Shown: positions 9,023-18,845 of the stretch, in pieces
How positions within the stretch are numbered: position 1 is the first letter of the stretch
Layout of the letters: the number at the start of each line of letters is the position of its first letter
Assembly (NCBI RefSeq): GCF_030295935.1
Contig: NZ_AP027362.1
Coordinates: forward strand, 1,674,001 to 1,738,000
DNA: 64,000 nt
Direction of reading: 5' to 3'
DNA from: Thalassotalea piscium
GTDB lineage: Bacteria > Pseudomonadota > Gammaproteobacteria > Enterobacterales > Alteromonadaceae
Made by a program: the position numbers and the translations under genes
The notes under the pieces: model-generated
What the model was told of the DNA's origin: nothing
Seen by the model: the letters and a program-made list of their open reading frames with translations, nothing else
Databases searched by the model: none

Positions 9023-10054
9023 TTAGTTGGCTTTCACTAAATAAAATAAACAGTCGTCTTTAGCAACATTCACATTGGCTGTTGCCATAAAAATTTTCAT
9101 ATTTGTAGCACATACTAACTGGTTGTCACGTAAAGTGAAGTATTCTGTAAGTACATCTTCATGTGCATCATTAAGCAGCTGAAAGTTATTTAAGCCTCGA
9201 TCATCAACCCAACCAATCATTTGCCCCTTTCTTGCATTGCCAAAGTTAAACTGTTCAATTGTCGCTTTTAATGTAACACCCTCATTACCTTCATCATGCT
9301 CGCTAAATGAAAGCTCTACATTGTGTTTAAGTTGTAATCGAAATGGTTTAGAAATAATATCTACATTCATTTTTTGATCAAAATGATAAATACAACAACA
9401 TGTTGTTAGTTGGCTAATACCTTGAAATGCGGTTTCATGTGACTGTTCATCGTTAGCACTACCACACTCTATTGTTAGAATAGGGCAGTGGAAGTTTTGC
9501 TCCATTAAACTACCAAGTTTAAGACCTGATAATATAATGCTATCGCAGAAAAAAGAGGTGAGTGTTAGTACTTCTGGTGTAATAATAGTGCTAACCGCAA
9601 ATGAAGGTCCAGAACCAGGGGTGTTATGAAGATCGATCACACATTCAGGACTAACTTCTGTTATCGCCTGCTTCAGCATACTTGCTCTTAAGTAATAGCC
9701 ATCGTCTTCTCGGCTATTAAAGCAACGATTAATATCTAAACCTCCTGGGTAGTAGCGATGTGTTAAAATAGGCGATTTGCTAGCCGCTTCTACTGAACAT
9801 ATTATAATACGAATGTTAGTCTCTGGTACGGGTAACCAGCTGTCAGAAGTTAACCAACGATGAAGAGCAATAAGGCCAGAAGGTTCATTGCCATGTAATA
9901 AAGTAACTATCACGCGGCATTTTTCTTGGTTCTTACCACTTATATCAATAATTGTAGGGCCGCTTAACGACAACAAAAATTGCTGATAGTCAGCCTTTAA
10001 TGTTAAGCCATTAGGGTTTTTTAAATAGGTAATTTCACTAAAATCTATGTCCAT
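9023..10054 (-). CDS. AstE/AspA-like zinc hydrolase
   Basis: The 343-residue protein belongs to the succinylglutamate desuccinylase/aspartoacylase branch of M14 zinc carboxypeptidases. The zinc site is visible as 'LLHGNEPSG' (His and Glu ligands, about residues 53-61) and 'VIDLHNTPGSG' (second His, about 140). The 'ILTIECGSANDE' block near 195 corresponds to the catalytic Glu region. It is not in an arginine-catabolism operon, so it is unlikely to be AstE itself; related enzymes deacylate amino acids or trim peptide- or lipid-linked groups. It is transcribed convergently with the glycosyltransferase and divergently from the MoxR operon. Confidence 0.75.
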   Translation of the reverse strand: MDIDFSEITYLKNPNGLTLKADYQQFLLSLSGPTIIDISGKNQEKCRVIVTLLHGNEPSGLIALHRWLTSDSWLPVPETNIRIIICSVEAASKSPILTHRYYPGGLDINRCFNSREDDGYYLRASMLKQAITEVSPECVIDLHNTPGSGPSFAVSTIITPEVLTLTSFFCDSIILSGLKLGSLMEQNFHCPILTIECGSANDEQSHETAFQGISQLTTCCCIYHFDQKMNVDIISKPFRLQLKHNVELSFSEHDEGNEGVTLKATIEQFNFGNARKGQMIGWVDDRGLNNFQLLNDAHEDVLTEYFTLRDNQLVCATNMKIFMATANVNVAKDDCLFYLVKAN

Positions 10055-10368
10055 ACTTTTTCCAATGAGTGACAGGGTGGCTGAATTTAGGTACTAACAT
10101 CAGCATAATATTATTACAGCTAGCTTCGCTTAATTTTGGTGGCTTACTCCAACAACTAAGGCCTTTAGCAGCCGAACAATAATATTTAAGGTATGATCTG
10201 CAGTCACCGTCTTTTTTGTTAACTTAGCACTAGCATGTCATACTCTAATGAACAGTGGTGTTGATTAAGGTCAACAAAAAGAGGTTTACTTGATAAATTA
10301 TTAATGTGATGTTTGTAACACATTTTGAAGTAAATTTAATAGAACTACATTGTAAAAAGGCCTGTAGT
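10055..10368. promoter_or_regulatory. Divergent intergenic region upstream of moxR
   Basis: About 310 bases separate the AstE-like gene from moxR. TTGTTA at 10216-10221 and CATACT at 10239-10244 with a 17-base spacer make a plausible promoter towards moxR. A 6-bp inverted repeat (TGTTGA-TTAAGG-TCAACA, 10259-10276) lies just downstream of it and could be an operator. No RNA gene was recognised. Confidence 0.35.
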
Positions 10369-11301
10369 ATGAATGATTTAGTAAGTTCTGTTGTCCATCA
10401 AATTGAACAAATTGTTATTGGTAAGCAAACGCAAGTTAAACTTTCAATAGCCTGTATTTTTGCTAAAGGACATTTGTTAATCGAAGATCTGCCAGGGATG
10501 GGGAAAACAACACTCGCGCATGCACTCGCTGCTACATTAAATTTAAGCTACCAAAGGGTGCAGTTTACCAGTGATTTACTGCCATCTGATGTTATTGGCG
10601 TTTCAATTTATGACACAGAAAATCAAACGTTTAAATTACACCAAGGGCCTATATTTAATCAGCTCGTTTTAGCGGATGAAATCAATAGAGCAAGTCCTAA
10701 AACACAAAGTGCGTTGCTTGAGGCTATGGAAGAAAATCGTGTGAGTATTGATGGAAAAACCTATCAATTACCACAGCCTTTTTTTGTTATAGCAACACAA
10801 AACCCATTGTTTCACTCTGGCACCTATTCACTTCCTGAATCTCAACTAGACCGTTTTATGATGCGGATTTCTTTAGGGTTTCCTTCGGTTGAAGCAGAAA
10901 AACAAATATTATCCAATGCGTTTGGTGCTACCGACTTTAGCTCGTTGAAAGCATTTATAACACCAGAGCAACTTATAGAAATACAGCTAAAAGTTCAAAA
11001 TATACACGTGGGAGAGGAAGTTTTAAACTATGTTGTGGCTCTTTTACAGCAAAGCAGAAATGGTCATTATGATGTGAATCCTCTATCGCCACGAGCAGGA
11101 AAATCGTTAATATCTGCTGCTAAAGCTTGGGCATTTATTGAAGGTCGAGACTATCTGTTACCTGATGATATACAAGCTGTATTTTCAGCTGTGTGTCAAC
11201 ATAGGTTAAACCCCGCGTTTGATATGAAAGCTGAAGCAACGAATGATTCGTCACAGCGAATTTTACATTCAGTTGATGCAATTTCACCATTGTTATCTTA
11301 A
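10369..11301 (+). CDS. MoxR family AAA+ ATPase
   Basis: The product is a MoxR-type chaperone ATPase with a P-loop 'LIEDLPGMGKTTLAHAL', Walker B 'LVLADEINRASPKTQSALLEAMEE' region (positions about 10666-10740), 'ATQNP' sensor 1, and a C-terminal lid with 'LSPRAGKSLISAAKAWA'. The frame is open upstream to an ATG at 10306, but I prefer the ATG at 10369, which has AAAAAGG upstream and gives the usual MoxR beginning (MNDLVSSVVHQIEQIVIGK). It is followed 14 bases later by DUF58 and then a TgpA-like transglutaminase, a very common trio. MoxR ATPases are thought to assemble or activate such membrane partners. Confidence 0.9.
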   Translation: MNDLVSSVVHQIEQIVIGKQTQVKLSIACIFAKGHLLIEDLPGMGKTTLAHALAATLNLSYQRVQFTSDLLPSDVIGVSIYDTENQTFKLHQGPIFNQLVLADEINRASPKTQSALLEAMEENRVSIDGKTYQLPQPFFVIATQNPLFHSGTYSLPESQLDRFMMRISLGFPSVEAEKQILSNAFGATDFSSLKAFITPEQLIEIQLKVQNIHVGEEVLNYVVALLQQSRNGHYDVNPLSPRAGKSLISAAKAWAFIEGRDYLLPDDIQAVFSAVCQHRLNPAFDMKAEATNDSSQRILHSVDAISPLLS

Positions 11302-11315
11302 CTGTTGTTAGTTAA

Positions 11316-12308
11316 ATGAGCGTTATAGTAGTGATAAAACAATGGTTTAAACGGAAGTTCAACACCTGGCTGACTAAGCAAGTACCTAAGTCTCAGCAGC
11401 AGGTGCTTTCTCGGCGCAATATCTTTATTTTTCCAAGTAAGTTTGGGTTTTCATACTTGTTCTTTGTTTTATTACTGTTTATCTTAGGAACAAACTATCA
11501 AAACAATCTAATTATATTATTAAGTTACCTATTGGTAAGTGTTTTTATTACTGCGATGCTACAAAGCTTTAATAACTTATTGAAATTATCAATTTCAGTT
11601 AAAACACAACAACTATTCGGCTTTGCTGATTCACCAATTAATATTCCTGTTTTATTATCCACAACTAAAATTCGAATTGCTTATCAGCTATTCTTTCAAT
11701 CGACTCATATTACCCAACCCCAGGATTTTTCAACTGATACAATGTGTTTAATTCCAGTTGTCCTTAAGAAAAGGGGACTTGGTATTTTACCGCGTTTAAC
11801 AGTACAAAGTTATTATGGCTTTGGTTTATTTAGATGTTGGACTAGCGTTGATTTAAATACTTCTGTATTAGTTTATCCTAAACCTGAAAAACCTGCTCAA
11901 ATAGACATTGAGAAGTTTTTAAGTACTAATGCGAATGACGTTTCAACGGATCATTTAAGCGAGGTGTTAACAACTCAAAATGGTGTCGATGAATTTAATG
12001 AACTTATTCCTTATAAAAGTGGCGAGTCATTAGGAAAAGTAGCATGGAAACATGTGGCTCGAGGACAGGGTTGGTATTCGAAAAACTATGATCAGCTATT
12101 GGATAGTACGCCTAATTGGTTATCACTAAGTGCTTTACCTCAAGCCCCCGTTGAGCAGCAGTTACGTTGGTTGTGTTATTTAATTATCGAGCTTCAAAAG
12201 CGAGAAAAAGTTTTTGGATTAATTTTGCCTACTAACACAATTTCGCCAGACCAAGGCTCACTTCATCACCATATTTGCTTAAAAGAGATCGCATTATATG
12301 GTCAATAA
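11316..12308 (+). CDS. DUF58 membrane protein
   Basis: The 330-residue protein has two close membrane helices (about 43-62 and 66-84) and a C-terminal DUF58 domain with the signature 'ELIPYKSGESLGKVAWKHVA', ending near 'NYDQLL'. DUF58 proteins are von Willebrand-like partners of MoxR ATPases. The gene is 14 bases after moxR and overlaps the next gene by 11 bases, so the three form one operon. The molecular role is not established. Confidence 0.88.
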   Translation: MSVIVVIKQWFKRKFNTWLTKQVPKSQQQVLSRRNIFIFPSKFGFSYLFFVLLLFILGTNYQNNLIILLSYLLVSVFITAMLQSFNNLLKLSISVKTQQLFGFADSPINIPVLLSTTKIRIAYQLFFQSTHITQPQDFSTDTMCLIPVVLKKRGLGILPRLTVQSYYGFGLFRCWTSVDLNTSVLVYPKPEKPAQIDIEKFLSTNANDVSTDHLSEVLTTQNGVDEFNELIPYKSGESLGKVAWKHVARGQGWYSKNYDQLLDSTPNWLSLSALPQAPVEQQLRWLCYLIIELQKREKVFGLILPTNTISPDQGSLHHHICLKEIALYGQ

Positions 12309-14388
12309 ACGATATTCCTCCTTGAGTATTAACCAAAACATATTGCTACAAGAAAAGCTGGTGCAAGGTCATTTGTCTCTTTCTAAAAAGACTCAGTTAC
12401 TATTAATGTGTTCACTAGGTTTGAATTGCTTAACCCTAGTACTTGAATTATCAGGTTGGTTAATTGCGTATATCGTTATTAGTTTACTTTGGCAAAGTAG
12501 TATTTATTTGAAATTGGTTGCACAACCAAATCGATTGATTAAATTATTAGTATCGATTGCGGGACTGTTTTTGTTGGCATTATCAGCAAAACAGCTTGGC
12601 TTACTGAATAGTATGGTACATTTGTTGGTGTTTTCTTATCTGCTGAAACCACTAGAATTAACAAGTAGAAAAGACTTTTATATTCAGGTGCTTTTAGGCA
12701 TTTTTGTTTTAGTTACTTCACTTGTTTTTATACAGTCACTCTATTTTATGTTATTGGTTCTGTTGTTTTTAACGATTAACTTTATGCTGCTGTTCAGCAT
12801 TTTTTATAAAACTGCAAGCCATAAAACACTGGCAAAAGGGGTTACAACTACCTTAATTAAAAGTATACCGTTAACGCTTTTATTGTTTATCGGTTTTCCT
12901 AAAATAGCACCGTTTTGGCAAATGCCTGCGGCTCAAAATGCCCAGGTAGGATTATCTGATGAAGTCAAAGTTGGAGATATTGCAAAGTTAGCATTATCGA
13001 ACAAATTAGCATTTCGTGTTGAGTTTGACCAAGCCCCACCGAACTACCAACAAATGTATTGGCGTACGTTAGTGTTAGAAGACTTTGATGGTATTAAATG
13101 GTATCAGCGCAAAGACAACTATCAGAACCTTTGGCAGCAACAACTACAGGAAGAGCCTGATTTTTCTAGTATTATCGGACTTTCAAAATTGCCTTTAGTA
13201 AGTTATCAAGTCATTGTTGAACCTAATTTTCAACAATGGTTATTTGGTTTAAATATAATGACCAATGTGAAAAGTGAACAACAAACAGTTAATAAAAACC
13301 GAGACTTTACCTTAACGGCAAACAAAAAATTAAACTCTGTTACTAGCTATCGTGTTACCTCGGCGTTAACAGATCATATCAATATTATACTGACCCCAAC
13401 TGCGAGAAATCGTAATTTGTTAGTTAATGAACGAAATAATCAAGCATTAGCTGACGAAGGCCAACGTTTAAGACGGTTATACCAAGATGATTTAAGTTTA
13501 GTTAAAGCTGTACTTACACGCTTTAATCAACAGAATTATCACTACACGCTCAACCCTCCATTATTAAGTAATAATAGTTTGTCTGAATTTTATTTTGATA
13601 CCAAAGCAGGATTTTGCGAGCACTATGCTAGTAGTTTTACCTATTTAATGCGCTCGGCAGGTATTCCTGCAAGAATGGTATTGGGGTACTTAGGTGGTGA
13701 GTATAATCAACGAGGTAATTATTATAGTGTTTATCAAAGAGATGCACATGCTTGGAGTGAAGTATGGATTGCTGGCAGAGGATGGTTACGCATTGACCCG
13801 ACAGCAGCAGTTAGTCCTGAACGGGTAGAAACAGGCTTTTCTGAGTTACTGCAACAAGAGCAAAACATGCTTTCAAGTGACTTATTTGCCTCATTTAATG
13901 CAAGTCAATGGTTTAACCAATTACGCTATATGTTTGAGGCAATAGATTACCAATGGACAAAGTGGGTTGTCGGCTATTCAATTAATGATCAAATTAATGT
14001 GATTAACGCATTATATTTAACATTCGTTCAACACAAGCGTCTTATTATTGCTATTAGTGTATTAATGTTGGCAATGATAGTCGTGTTGATTAGTTTACGG
14101 AAAAAGAATAAGGCTTCTCGCTTTCCAACGGAGGTACTTTTACTAAATAAATTAATCAAGTCAGCAAATAAATTAGGTATTTTGAAAACACCAACCTTAA
14201 CTGCTGATCAACTAGCCCAGCACATTATTTCAGAAAAGCCTTCAGCTAGCGCTGCTGTTTTGACTTTTATTAATACCTTTAAAAAAGTCCATTATCAGTC
14301 GTTATCAGCAGATGAACGAGTTAAAGAGATAGATAAGCTTAAGCAACAATTTAAGCAATTAACTAGTCAGCTCAAACAAAGTGGTTGA
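12298..14388 (+). CDS. tgpA: TgpA-like membrane transglutaminase (DUF3488/DUF4129)
   Basis: The 696-residue protein has about six N-terminal membrane helices (DUF3488 region, residues about 35-205), a periplasmic transglutaminase-like domain, a further helix near 582-602 and a cytosolic C-terminal tail with DUF4129 character. The catalytic triad is visible as Cys440 (AGFCEHYAS), His484 (RDAHAWSEVW) and Asp500 (RIDPTAA). TgpA is a periplasmic-facing transglutaminase, essential in Pseudomonas aeruginosa; its substrate is unclear. It starts 11 bases inside the DUF58 gene and ends the MoxR operon. Confidence 0.9.
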   Translation: MVNKRYSSLSINQNILLQEKLVQGHLSLSKKTQLLLMCSLGLNCLTLVLELSGWLIAYIVISLLWQSSIYLKLVAQPNRLIKLLVSIAGLFLLALSAKQLGLLNSMVHLLVFSYLLKPLELTSRKDFYIQVLLGIFVLVTSLVFIQSLYFMLLVLLFLTINFMLLFSIFYKTASHKTLAKGVTTTLIKSIPLTLLLFIGFPKIAPFWQMPAAQNAQVGLSDEVKVGDIAKLALSNKLAFRVEFDQAPPNYQQMYWRTLVLEDFDGIKWYQRKDNYQNLWQQQLQEEPDFSSIIGLSKLPLVSYQVIVEPNFQQWLFGLNIMTNVKSEQQTVNKNRDFTLTANKKLNSVTSYRVTSALTDHINIILTPTARNRNLLVNERNNQALADEGQRLRRLYQDDLSLVKAVLTRFNQQNYHYTLNPPLLSNNSLSEFYFDTKAGFCEHYASSFTYLMRSAGIPARMVLGYLGGEYNQRGNYYSVYQRDAHAWSEVWIAGRGWLRIDPTAAVSPERVETGFSELLQQEQNMLSSDLFASFNASQWFNQLRYMFEAIDYQWTKWVVGYSINDQINVINALYLTFVQHKRLIIAISVLMLAMIVVLISLRKKNKASRFPTEVLLLNKLIKSANKLGILKTPTLTADQLAQHIISEKPSASAAVLTFINTFKKVHYQSLSADERVKEIDKLKQQFKQLTSQLKQSG

Positions 14389-14706
14389 GAGTAAAAAACA
14401 CATGATACATTCCCTTTGTATTGTGTCAGCTTTCGTTCGAATCTATTTCTTGTATTAATCATAAAACTGTCACAAATTGGTGTTTTTATAAGGTTGTTTT
14501 AAGTGGTGGTAAATCAAATTTATTACTACTTAATGTTATTGGTTAATACTTTTATATAACTTTTCCTTCTTAATTTAAATTGCTATGTAAAGTAATAGCT
14601 TAGCGATAAACAGTGAAAAATTTGAACATTTGAGCGTTTTAAATTTGTATAGTGATCAAATTTTCGCTAGCTTTAGATTAAGGATTTTATCTAGGAGGTT
14701 ACCGTT
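14389..14706. other. 318-bp intergenic region with a perfect Shine-Dalgarno
   Basis: No gene is visible. An imperfect hairpin (ACACATGATACA against TTGTATTGTGT) lies 11 bases after tgpA and may be its 3' end, although no T-tract follows. At the far end AGGAGG (14693-14698) sits 8 bases before the DUF4870-like gene and fixes its start. The rest is AT-rich without a clear signal. Confidence 0.4.
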
Positions 14707-15036
14707 ATGACGCATTATCGTTCAGATAGTCAAACACAGTATGATATGTCAAGGATTGTCTCTATAATTAGTTACTTAACTGTGGTCGGTTGGTTGCTGG
14801 CTATTGTATTACATGGTAAAAATCACTCCACTTTAGCTCGCTTTCATTTACGGCAGTCTCTTGGTTTAATTGTTACGGCAGCTATTTTATCTTTCATACC
14901 ACTGCTTGGATGGTTACTGAATATTTTTGTTGCTATTTTTTGGCTTGTCGCATTTTATCATGCAACATTAGGTCAAAAGTTTACTGTTCCTGTTTTAGGT
15001 GAACTTTATCAAGAACAGCTTGATTTTATCCGTTAA
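14707..15036 (+). CDS. DUF4870-like small membrane protein
   Basis: The 109-residue protein has about three membrane segments (about 18-36, 52-68 and 72-90) and the 'HSTLARFHLRQSLGL' loop between the first two, which is the hallmark of DUF4870/Tic20-like small membrane proteins. A perfect AGGAGG precedes the ATG, suggesting strong translation. No operon partners; a MITE follows 22 bases after the stop. Function unknown. Confidence 0.75.
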   Translation: MTHYRSDSQTQYDMSRIVSIISYLTVVGWLLAIVLHGKNHSTLARFHLRQSLGLIVTAAILSFIPLLGWLLNIFVAIFWLVAFYHATLGQKFTVPVLGELYQEQLDFIR

Positions 15037-15058
15037 TAACTTCTAGTAAATCTAACTA

Positions 15059-15324
15059 GGGGCTGTTGATCTTTCCTTTTAGGCTCTGCTATAGGCTATC
15101 TTTTAAGATAACAAGGCGAAAATAGTGCGATGTAGTAATTCTACCTTAACGATTTTTTAACGTAGTTAGGTTAAAAAACAACCATAGCCCTTTGGGTTGT
15201 CTTGAAAAAGGGGCACTCTTTGTTGCTTAATGTGCGTTGGGAACAACCAAATTTTACATTAAGCGCCTCGATTGACACCTTATTCAAGTACAAAAGAGCT
15301 ATAAACTGAAAGTTCAACAGCCCC
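15059..15324. mobile_element. MITE, 266 bp, TA-flanked (copy A)
   Basis: The ends are inverted repeats: GGGGCTGTTGATCTTTC on the left and GAAAGTTCAACAGCCCC on the right (one mismatch). The element is flanked by TA on both sides (15057-15058 and 15325-15326), the target duplication expected for IS630/mariner-type transposition. It encodes no protein. By eye it is about nine-tenths identical to the reverse complement of the element at 34093-34356. It contains an internal hairpin with GCTTAATGT and ACATTAAGC arms. The autonomous parent is not in the window. Confidence 0.85.
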
Positions 15325-15419
15325 TAATAAACCCGGTGTAATTAACTGAATTTGTCTAGAGTTATGAGCGCTTATGTGGTTAAATTTAGCTATGATTTAT
15401 GTGAAGCGATAGAGCTAAT

Positions 15420-18400
15420 TTGATACATTTATACCCCGCCAATAAAATGGAGAACTTATTAGCCCTACTTGATAAAATTCATCAGGTTTCTCCACTACCT
15501 GTTTTTGCTAAAGAAGTTATTGTTGTTCAAAATGCTGGCATGCAGCATTGGCTCAATATGTCGCTAGCGCAATCTAGACAAATCAGCTTAGCCAATGAGT
15601 TTTTACTGCCCGCACAATTTCTGTGGCAGTTAATGCGCTCTTTAGCCAGCGCTGAAAAAGTACCTGATCAGTCTCCTTATTCGCGTGAAGCACTTTGTTG
15701 GCGAATATATCAAGAGCTAGCAGTCCAAGATGTAATTGATAATGAATTATATCAGGAAGTTACTCACTATTGGCAACAGAGTGACAATTTCGATAGTAGT
15801 GCAAAGCAACTTAAGCGCTATCAGCTTTCTTGTCAGCTAGCCGATTTATACGAACAATATTTGATTTTCAGACCTCAATGGATAAATCATTGGTATCAAG
15901 GTGATTTTACTTTCCATGATAAAAGCGATAATAATGACGAGAGCTTCAAAAAACTGTCTGCGTGGCAGTCTGATTTATGGTTAAGGCTCACACAAGAAAC
16001 GCCTTATAATCCACTCGAATTAATGCAAAGCGCTATTGATAATATCGAGGAAAACTTACACTTATTGCCAAAGCGTATCTCTTTTTTTGGGATTAATGCC
16101 ATGGCACCAATGTGGTTATCCTTTATTAATGCAATTAGCGAGCATACCCAAGTTCACTTTTTTCACCTTAACCCTTGTTTTAATTACTGGGGCGATATTA
16201 AAACCCAAAAACAAGCCCTTCAGCATATGAACGAATGGACTGAAGGTTATAATGATATTTCAAAGCTAATTGGTAATCCTTTACTGGCAAACTTAGGTCA
16301 ACAAGGACGAGAGTTTTTAGCTTTGCTGCAACAGTATTCCACTATTGATATCGATGTTTATCAAAGCTTTTTAAGTAATGATTCCAATAAAGAGGCAAAA
16401 AATAGCCTTCTTACCCAAGTTCAAGAGGATATTTTAACACTTACTGACGGTTGTTTGTTAAACAAGCAAGGCACTAAAACTGTTGATGATTCAATTGTAC
16501 TTACCAGTGGGCATAGTGCCTTACGCGAAGTACAAGGCTTACATGACTGGTTATTGCATCAATTTAATGAAGACCCGAGTTTAACCCCAAAAGATGTGTT
16601 AGTTATGTGCCCGCAGGTAGAAGAGTATGCTCCTTATGTACAAGCGGTATTTGCTAGTGGTTGGCAAGATCTGTCAGGCGATATACCACCACTACCTTGT
16701 TCTATATCTGATAGGATCAGTAAAGAAAGTAACCCGTTAGTTATTGCTTTTACAGAAATTATTTCGTTACCTGATAGCCGGTTTAATGTCTCGCAAATTT
16801 TATCTTGGTTAAAAATCCCCGCTATACAAACTAAATTTGGCTTTACCAACGATTGTATTGAAAAGTGTAGCCAGTGGTTAAATGAAGCATGTGTTCATTG
16901 GGGCTTAGATCAGCCGCATAAACAGCAGGTCTTAAACAGTCATACTATTTCAGGCCAATTTACATGGCAATTTGGTTTTACTAAGTTATTACAAGGCTTT
17001 GCCTATGCTGATCAAGAGTGTTTGTATCAAGACCAAGTATTACTAGCAGATGTGGAAGGAAATGATGCATTAATCTTAGGCAACTTAATGTTGTTTATTG
17101 AACAGTTACAATTGTTTTCAACAACGCTGAGTCAACTAAGAACTCCACAACAATGGCATCAATATTTAACTAACTTATTAACCCAAACTTTTGAATTTAC
17201 TGATGAAGTTGGCTTTGTAGCAATCAATACTGCGATAGAGTCGCTAGTTGAATATTGTGACCATGCTCAGTTTACTGACGCACTTAGCCTAAACATTATT
17301 AAAGAATTTTTAAATAACCACTTCAGTCAACCAGATGCAGGCCGCCAATTTATGGTGGGTCAGGTGACTTTTTGTTCTATGCTCCCTATGAGAAGCATTC
17401 CTTTTAAAGTGATAGCAGTACTTGGTTTGAATGACGGAGAATTTCCACGACAGAGGCAGCCACTTGGCTTCGACTTAATGGCATTAAAGCCAAGTATTAT
17501 TGGTGATCGATCTCGAAGGGGAGATGATAAATATCTATTTTTAGAAGCCATAATATCAGCTCGTAAAGCGCTTTATTTGAGTTTTCAAGGACGTAACATC
17601 AAGAAAAACTCTCCTAAAGAACCTTCTGTTGTTTTAAAGGAGTTGATTAATTATTTAACACTAGCCTACGGTTGGCACTTTGATTACTCAGATAACCCCA
17701 TTATCACTAGTGAGCTAGACGTTGCTGATAGTACTAATCAATTAAGGCAATTGCCTATGCAAGCATTTAGCTTGCGCAATTTTACAGGACGTTTCACAAG
17801 TTTCGATCCTCACTGGTTGTCGCTTGGGCAGGCATTAGCTAAATCTACAACGCTAGATAATAATATCGATAATAAATTGTTTTCACCGCTCCCGCTTTCT
17901 GAAAATGAAATTACACTTTCGGTTTCAGATTTAATCAACTTTTATCATCATCCTGCTAAACACTTTGCCAAAAAGCGTTTAAATTTATATTTAGATAACC
18001 AAACGGTTGAACTAAGCGATGTTGAACCTTTTACGCCTGACCGCCTTGAGAGTTATTTATACAATCAAGAGTTGTTGGCACAACATTTAAATGATTCCCC
18101 TGAACCTATTGAATCAAGACTCGCGCAGGTAACAGCTTTTGCTAAAGCGAGTGGTAAATTTCCAGCGTTACCAACGATGGATGAAGAGTTTCAAAAATGG
18201 CAAGCTAACAGCAAAAGCTTGGCAGAGGCTATCAAAAATGATGATGCTCAAAATGTTGACTCACTTGAGTTTATTACTGGTGAAATTATTATTCCTATCA
18301 AGAAAGGTAAAGATACTGCAGACATTATTTCGGTGACTTTACAGTACCAGCTACCAATTAAAGGGGAACATTGCATATTTTACCGTTCATCTGCCGCAAA

Positions 18401-18845
18401 AATAAAAGATAAGTTAGCACTGTACATTAGTCAGTTACTCATACAAACATTAAATAGTTCACATCCCGAGCACGGTTTATCAAATGTAGTAGCAACTATA
18501 GGTTTTTATTTTAATACAAAATCACAAAAGGTGGAGCAGTTTAAATATCAGTCGCTTAATGATACAGCGCATAGCCTAGAAGTGTTGTTGCAAGAGTATA
18601 TTGCCGGGCTACAGCGCCCACTATTACTTAATGGCGAGCTAGCAGAAAAAGTAGTAAAAAGTAAAGGTATGGATCAAAACGCTTTAGAAAACTTCTGGCA
18701 TGACTCTAATAACACTTTTTGCTTGGGTAATGATCCTTACCTGCAATATTTTTGGCCCCAATGCCCGCTATTAAATGACATTATTGACCCGTTAATGGCG
18801 TTATATCAGCCGATCTTCGCTCAGCTTAAACAGGTGAAAAAATAA
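15420..18845 (+). CDS. recC: Exodeoxyribonuclease V gamma subunit RecC
   Basis: The 1141-residue protein starts with TTG (IHLYPANKMENLLALL, the usual RecC beginning). RecC is the Chi-recognising scaffold of RecBCD: a dead helicase fold plus a dead nuclease-like C-terminal domain. Recognisable blocks are 'GMQHWLNMSLAQ' near residue 40, 'ISFFGINAMAPMWL' near 220, and 'FCSMLPMRSIPFKVIAVLGL' followed by 'GEFPRQ' near 660. Length is normal. The gene heads a recC-recB-recD operon without the ptrA gene found in Escherichia coli, and recB begins directly after the stop. A MITE lies 95 bases upstream. Confidence 0.95.
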   Translation: MIHLYPANKMENLLALLDKIHQVSPLPVFAKEVIVVQNAGMQHWLNMSLAQSRQISLANEFLLPAQFLWQLMRSLASAEKVPDQSPYSREALCWRIYQELAVQDVIDNELYQEVTHYWQQSDNFDSSAKQLKRYQLSCQLADLYEQYLIFRPQWINHWYQGDFTFHDKSDNNDESFKKLSAWQSDLWLRLTQETPYNPLELMQSAIDNIEENLHLLPKRISFFGINAMAPMWLSFINAISEHTQVHFFHLNPCFNYWGDIKTQKQALQHMNEWTEGYNDISKLIGNPLLANLGQQGREFLALLQQYSTIDIDVYQSFLSNDSNKEAKNSLLTQVQEDILTLTDGCLLNKQGTKTVDDSIVLTSGHSALREVQGLHDWLLHQFNEDPSLTPKDVLVMCPQVEEYAPYVQAVFASGWQDLSGDIPPLPCSISDRISKESNPLVIAFTEIISLPDSRFNVSQILSWLKIPAIQTKFGFTNDCIEKCSQWLNEACVHWGLDQPHKQQVLNSHTISGQFTWQFGFTKLLQGFAYADQECLYQDQVLLADVEGNDALILGNLMLFIEQLQLFSTTLSQLRTPQQWHQYLTNLLTQTFEFTDEVGFVAINTAIESLVEYCDHAQFTDALSLNIIKEFLNNHFSQPDAGRQFMVGQVTFCSMLPMRSIPFKVIAVLGLNDGEFPRQRQPLGFDLMALKPSIIGDRSRRGDDKYLFLEAIISARKALYLSFQGRNIKKNSPKEPSVVLKELINYLTLAYGWHFDYSDNPIITSELDVADSTNQLRQLPMQAFSLRNFTGRFTSFDPHWLSLGQALAKSTTLDNNIDNKLFSPLPLSENEITLSVSDLINFYHHPAKHFAKKRLNLYLDNQTVELSDVEPFTPDRLESYLYNQELLAQHLNDSPEPIESRLAQVTAFAKASGKFPALPTMDEEFQKWQANSKSLAEAIKNDDAQNVDSLEFITGEIIIPIKKGKDTADIISVTLQYQLPIKGEHCIFYRSSAAKIKDKLALYISQLLIQTLNSSHPEHGLSNVVATIGFYFNTKSQKVEQFKYQSLNDTAHSLEVLLQEYIAGLQRPLLLNGELAEKVVKSKGMDQNALENFWHDSNNTFCLGNDPYLQYFWPQCPLLNDIIDPLMALYQPIFAQLKQVKK

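Noticed and set aside
10306-10368. Longer start for moxR
   Set aside because: The extra 21 residues do not resemble MoxR N-termini, and the ATG at 10369 has a better ribosome-binding sequence.
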